Part shown: piece by piece, positions 14,432 through 17,105 of the stretch
Numbering within the stretch: position 1 is the first letter of the stretch
Layout of the letters: each line of letters starts with the position of its first letter
Source: UBA6220 sp937870835
GTDB taxonomy: Bacteria; Patescibacteriota; Minisyncoccia; Minisyncoccales; Minisyncoccaceae
Assembly (NCBI GenBank): GCA_035421265.1
Contig: DAOLWP010000010.1
Coordinates: forward strand, 1 to 17,105
Length of the DNA stretch: 17,105 bases
Reading direction: 5' to 3'
Notes under the pieces: model-generated
The model's input: the letters and a program-made list of their open reading frames with translations, nothing else
Databases searched by the model: none
Told to the model about the DNA's origin: nothing
Translations under genes and position numbers: made by a program

Positions 14432-14456
14432 GTGTGCGCTGGTAATGTGCGCACAC
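14432..14456. promoter_or_regulatory. GC-rich inverted repeat just upstream of the rpsT promoter
   Basis: GTGTGCGC (14432-14439) and GCGCACAC (14449-14456) form a perfect 8-bp inverted repeat around 9 bases. The right arm also contains the palindrome TGTGCGCACA (14446-14455). It lies immediately upstream of the rpsT -35 box. There is no U-tract, so an operator is more likely than a terminator; S20 autoregulation or a regulator site cannot be told apart. Confidence 0.4.
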
Positions 14457-14518
14457 ATATGGCGGTTTTTCAAAAAAATACGGAAATATGTTAAGATATG
14501 TTTAGTATGTTTAGGGGT

Positions 14519-14545
14519 ATGTTTAGGGGTCAGACCCCCAAACAT
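14519..14545. repeat. REP palindrome, single copy
   Basis: A 27-nt quasi-palindrome, ATGTTTAGGGGTCAGACCCC plus CCAAACAT-type end. It matches the units at 84-110 and 8525-8551, except that the central base is A instead of T, so it is their reverse-complement-like orientation. Confidence 0.85.
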
Positions 14546-14589
14546 CACCCCTGCCCTATACCATGTTTAGGGGTCTGACCCTGTTTTTG

Positions 14590-14640
14590 AGGGGTCAGGT
14601 CCCGTCGGTACCTGGGGCCCTGACCCCTCCCCATTTTTTC
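14590..14640 (+). repeat. GC-rich hairpin repeat with T-run, copy 2
   Basis: AGGGGTCAGG (14590-14599) pairs with CCTGACCCCT (14619-14628), followed by CCCCATTTTTT. It is 47/50 identical to 8460-8509. It is preceded, as in copy 1, by a REP-like unit ending in CTGTTT. In both places it sits upstream of a plus-strand gene in a divergent gap. Confidence 0.8.
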
Positions 14641-14644
14641 AATA

Positions 14645-14783
14645 GATGTTTACGGGGTTCGGTATTTTAAGGTTGTGATGTTTACGGGGTCAGACCCCCT
14701 CGGTATTTTTTCGGTATTTCAATGTTGTGATATTTTTTAATGGGTTCGTATTTCAAGGTGTGATGTTTATGGGGTCAGACCCC
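14645..14783. repeat. Degenerate tandem array of about 32-bp units with REP cores
   Basis: Units begin GATGTTTA at 14645, 14677 and 14762, with a decayed one (GATATTTT) at 14729. The base unit is GATGTTTACGGGGT followed by TCGGTATTTYAAGGTTGT. The second unit (52 bp) carries about 20 extra bases, CAGACCCCCTCGGTATTTTT, which complete a REP palindrome. The fourth ends in GGGGTCAGACCCC and runs into the adjacent doublet. Confidence 0.7.
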
Positions 14784-14784
14784 A

Positions 14785-14894
14785 AGGGCATTGGGGGGTC
14801 TGACCCCTAAACATCACTCAGGTATAAAGAGGCATAAAGACCCAAACATTATTTTTGCCTTTTTCAAAATGTTTAGGGGTCTGACCCTAAACAT
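14785..14894. repeat. REPIN-like palindromic repeat doublet, copy B
   Basis: Second copy of the element at 1-110, with two facing REP units at 14793-14814 and 14869-14894 around the same AT-rich spacer. Hand alignment gives 7 transitions and 2 one-base indels over about 111 columns. The right unit has lost a C in its palindrome (GGGGTCTGACCC). Confidence 0.8.
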
Positions 14895-15027
14895 GTTTCT
14901 TAAGATTTTAATTATTCTTATAGAGACCTTTCTTAAGAAGATTATGACAGAATTTAGTCAGGTATGAAATTTCTAAATTGCTCAACTATGAAATTATCAT
15001 ATTGCTGCGACGCTTTTGGCTATAAAA

Positions 15028-15056
15028 TTGGCAATTTTTCTGTTTTTATATATAAT
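15028..15056 (+). promoter_or_regulatory. ruvA-murE promoter (leaderless)
   Basis: TTGGCA (15028-15033), 17 bases, TATAAT (15051-15056): the best promoter for a coding gene in the window. Only 7 bases separate the -10 box from the ATG at 15064, so transcription should begin at the start codon itself. This also rules out the longer ruvA frame from 15016. Confidence 0.65.
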
Positions 15057-15063
15057 AAAAACA

Positions 15064-15618
15064 ATGCTTAGTTATTTAGCTGGAAAAATTATACACAAGG
15101 ACGACAAAAAAATTATTTTAGAACGAGGCGGGTTTGGTTTTGAAGTTTTTTTAGCTAATCTTAATTTAGACCAAATTAACTTAGGCGATGAGGTCCATCT
15201 TTATACTTATTTATTGGTGGGCGAGAAGACTATGGAATTGTATGGTTGTTTAACTGAGGCAGAAATGGAGTTATTTAAAACCCTAAAAGCCGTGTCGGGC
15301 GTGGGAGCTAAAACAGCTTTGCAATTAGCGAGCTTAGGTTCAATTGAAAAATTAAAACAAGCTTTAGAAAGCGGAGAAATGCCCCCAGAGGTAAAAGGAG
15401 TAGGTGCAAAAAAATTACAAAAAATATTATTAGAACTTACCGGTAAAATAGAAGAAATTAAGAAAAACAAAACCTCATTAGACGATGAAGCCATTAAGGC
15501 CTTAAGCGAGCTTGGCTTTAATCGTTCGGAGATTATCCAAGCGCTTCAAAATGTTTCGCCAGATATTAAAAATTTAGAAGACCGCTTAAGAGAAGCATTA
15601 AAATATTTAGCTAAATGA
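15064..15618 (+). CDS. ruvA: Holliday junction DNA helicase subunit RuvA
   Basis: Tetrameric protein that binds Holliday junctions and loads RuvB. The 184-residue product starts MLSYLAGKI, matching the family's MIGYLRGKI. It has an OB-fold domain (1-62), two helix-hairpin-helix motifs (VSGVGAKTALQLA, 77-89; VKGVGAKKLQKILLEL, 110-125) and the RuvB-binding domain III (SLDDEAIKALSELGFNRSEI, 138-157). The open frame extends upstream to 15016, but those codons fall in the promoter. The TGA overlaps the ATG of the MurE-like gene (ATGA), so the two are coupled, an unusual partner for ruvA. Confidence 0.95.
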   Translation: MLSYLAGKIIHKDDKKIILERGGFGFEVFLANLNLDQINLGDEVHLYTYLLVGEKTMELYGCLTEAEMELFKTLKAVSGVGAKTALQLASLGSIEKLKQALESGEMPPEVKGVGAKKLQKILLELTGKIEEIKKNKTSLDDEAIKALSELGFNRSEIIQALQNVSPDIKNLEDRLREALKYLAK

Positions 15619-16868
15619 CGATCAAAAACTACATTCGTAAATTATTTTCTAAAAGATTTATTAACTTTTATCATTTAGGTTGGGCTTTTTGTTCAGCTTT
15701 GTGGTATGGTTTTCCATCTAAAAAAATAAAAGTAATTGGCGTTACTGGCACAAACGGCAAATCAACCACCATAAATATTGCTTGTAAAATTTTTGAAAAA
15801 GCTGGATATAAAACAGCCGCTCTCACTTCTATCGCTTTTAAGATTAGAGAAGAGGAAAGAGAAAACAAGTTAAAAATGACTATGCCGGGAAGGCATATTT
15901 TAAATAAATTTTTAAGCGAAGCGGTAAAAGCCAAATGCGACTTTGCTTTTATTGAGACTACCTCTGAAGGAGTGGCGCAAAATCGGCATAAGTTTATTAA
16001 TTTTCAAACTGCGGTTATTACTAATTTGAATCCAGAGCATATTGAAGCGCACGGAAGTTTTGAAAATTATAAACAAGCGAAAGGAAAATTTTTTGCAGCT
16101 GTTCCTGGAACTCACATTATTAATATTGATGATAAATACGCTGATTATTTTTTAAGTTTTAGCGCTAAAAGAATAATTACTTATGCCATAGAAAACAAAA
16201 CCGCTGATATTGTGGCTAAAAATGCTTTTTCAGATTACAATGGTTCGTATTTTGAAGTTGATAATAATCCTTTTAATTTAAAAATTTTATGCAGTTTTAA
16301 TATTTATAACGCTTTAGCGGCAATTGCCATAGCTCAATCTGAAAAAATTGATTTATCAGTTTGCAGCGAGGCGATTAGTGAGGTCGAACAAGTGCCGGGC
16401 AGAATGGAAAAAGTTATAGATTCACCTTTTCAGGTTTTTGTTGATTATGCATTTGTGCCCGAAGCTTTAGAAAAAGTTTATCAATTTGTTAAACCAGAGA
16501 AGGGGAGACTTATTTGTGTATTAGGTTCTTGCGGAGGAGGAAGAGATAAATGGAAAAGGCCTATTTTAGGTGGAATAGCTTCTCAATATGGAGATATTGT
16601 TATTGTAACCAACGAAGACCCTTACGATGAAAACCCAAAAGAAATTATTGAAGCTGTAAGCGCGGGAGTAAAAGATAAAAATAAACTTATTAAAATTTTT
16701 GACCGGAGAGAAGCTATTCATAAAGCTTTGAGCTTAGCGGGGAAAGGGGATACTGTAGTAATTACTGGTAAAGGTTGCGAACCATGGATTTGTTGGGAAA
16801 ACGGCAGAAAAGAGGCATGGGATGACCGTCAAGTTGTTAAAGAAGAACTTGCAAAGATTTGTAAATAA
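15615..16868 (+). CDS. MurE-like Mur ligase lacking the N-terminal domain
   Basis: ATP-dependent amino-acid ligase of the Mur family, nearest to MurE (UDP-MurNAc-tripeptide synthetase), in cytosolic peptidoglycan precursor synthesis. In the 417-residue protein, the P-loop GVTGTNGKSTT is at 42-52, ITNLNPEHIEAHG at 135-147, and the usually carbamylated lysine is K156 in YKQAKGKFF. NIYNALAAIA is at 229-238 and VPGRME at 260-265. About 30 residues precede the P-loop region, so domain 1 (UDP-MurNAc binding) is missing. Two conserved motifs deviate: DYAHxPD is DYAFVPE (277-283), and the DNPR-type third-residue motif is EDPYDENP (334-341). The substrate is therefore uncertain, and other Mur-ligase functions remain possible. 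Confidence 0.82.
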   Translation: MTIKNYIRKLFSKRFINFYHLGWAFCSALWYGFPSKKIKVIGVTGTNGKSTTINIACKIFEKAGYKTAALTSIAFKIREEERENKLKMTMPGRHILNKFLSEAVKAKCDFAFIETTSEGVAQNRHKFINFQTAVITNLNPEHIEAHGSFENYKQAKGKFFAAVPGTHIINIDDKYADYFLSFSAKRIITYAIENKTADIVAKNAFSDYNGSYFEVDNNPFNLKILCSFNIYNALAAIAIAQSEKIDLSVCSEAISEVEQVPGRMEKVIDSPFQVFVDYAFVPEALEKVYQFVKPEKGRLICVLGSCGGGRDKWKRPILGGIASQYGDIVIVTNEDPYDENPKEIIEAVSAGVKDKNKLIKIFDRREAIHKALSLAGKGDTVVITGKGCEPWICWENGRKEAWDDRQVVKEELAKICK

Positions 16869-16989
16869 ATATTATAATATTAAATACTATTGTTTTTAAT
16901 TACGGTATTTTAAGAATAGCAATTATTTAATATGTTAAAACTCAAAAACAAACAATCTTTAGAAAATCAAAATTCAAAAAGAAGTTAGC

Positions 16990-17014
16990 AAAGAACTCCC
17001 AAGGGAGCTCTTTT
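16990..17014 (+). terminator. Intrinsic terminator downstream of the MurE-like gene
   Basis: AAAGAACTCC pairs with GGAGCTCTTT around loop CAAG (one A-C mismatch), followed by TTGTTT. It lies about 120 bases after the murE-like stop and 45 bases before the next gene, so it may end the ruvA operon or attenuate the downstream gene. Confidence 0.65.
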
Positions 17015-17058
17015 GTTTAGTATTAATAAATAATAATAAATTAATATATCAAAACAAT

Positions 17059-17105
17059 ATGGCCAAAGCAGAATATTATGTTCCCGATGACCGTCCTTGG
17101 TTTAA
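17059..17105 (+). CDS. Start of an unidentified protein (cut by window end)
   Basis: An open frame begins MAKAEYYVPDDRPWF and runs off the window. I do not recognise the family from 15 residues. A TATATC at 17045-17050 sits 8 bases before the ATG, resembling the leaderless arrangement of other genes here. No Shine-Dalgarno site is visible. Confidence 0.45.
   Translation, partial: MAKAEYYVPDDRPWF

Larger units (their letters stand above)
14457..15015. other. Repeat-packed divergent gap between rpsT and ruvA
   Basis: About 560 bases without a plausible gene. In order it holds a REP palindrome (14519-14545), a partial REP unit (14563-14581), the GC-rich hairpin element (14590-14639), a degenerate tandem array (14645-14783), a REPIN-like doublet (14785-14894), a TTCTTAAGAA palindrome (14930-14939) and two 20-bp direct repeats before the ruvA promoter. 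Open frames here are repeat artefacts. Confidence 0.75.

Noticed and set aside
14393..14548. N-terminal extension of rpsT to a 140-residue protein
   Set aside because: It reads through the promoter and a REP palindrome, and S20 is normally about 85-90 residues starting at the MPITKSAKKQ-type sequence.
14519..14894. CRISPR array
   Set aside because: Repeats are palindromic, of several families, irregularly spaced and without unique spacers of constant length; no cas gene is present.
15016..15063. Longer ruvA start
   Set aside because: The extra codons cover the -35 and -10 boxes; the ATG at 15064 gives the conserved RuvA N-terminus.

Overview
The window is AT-rich and dominated by compact bacterial housekeeping genes, with short gaps, ATGA overlaps and few Shine-Dalgarno sites. 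The protein set suggests a Candidate Phyla Radiation (Patescibacteria, Parcubacteria-like) genome: a short type IV pilus ATPase, a MurE-like ligase without its N-terminal domain, a stand-alone PolA-type 5'-3' exonuclease, and surface proteins with LTD and kelch domains. The phylum call is inference from gene style, as no marker gene was aligned.

Layout, left to right. 1-201: a REPIN-like repeat doublet, then the tyrS promoter. 202-2540 (+): tyrS and a membrane-anchored six-blade kelch-like protein, converging with stop-codon overlap on ruvC. 2537-3775 (-): yebC-ruvC. 3874-5600 (-): ruvB and a signal-peptide/LTD/TM surface protein. 5590-5849 (+): a gap that I read as a promoter, a multi-helix structured RNA and an intrinsic terminator, opposite to both neighbours. 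5851-8289 (-): a catalytically degenerate DHH-family protein followed by the pilus ATPase. 8290-8691: a repeat-filled divergent gap. 8692-11417 (+): tsaE, the PolA-type exonuclease and a soluble PAS histidine kinase. 11516-14090 (+): from its own promoter, two receiver-only response regulators, mutM/fpg and holA. 14126-14392 (-): rpsT, sharing a bidirectional terminator with holA. 14393-15063: a second repeat-filled divergent gap. 15064-16868 (+): ruvA and a MurE-like ligase. 17059-end: start of an unidentified gene.

How the genes fit together. DNA repair and recombination dominate: RuvA, RuvB and RuvC are all present but in three separate operons, together with Fpg, the 5'-3' exonuclease and the polymerase III delta subunit. 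Translation is represented by TyrRS, S20, TsaE (t6A synthesis) and YebC, and the envelope by the MurE-like enzyme, the LTD and kelch proteins and the pilus motor. The kinase and two receivers form a cytosolic signalling set without a visible output domain.

The least explained parts are non-coding. They are the putative RNA at 5625-5849, three families of GC-rich palindromic repeats confined to the promoter gaps, and a recurrent arrangement with the -10 box only 7-10 nt from the start codon, which predicts leaderless mRNAs.
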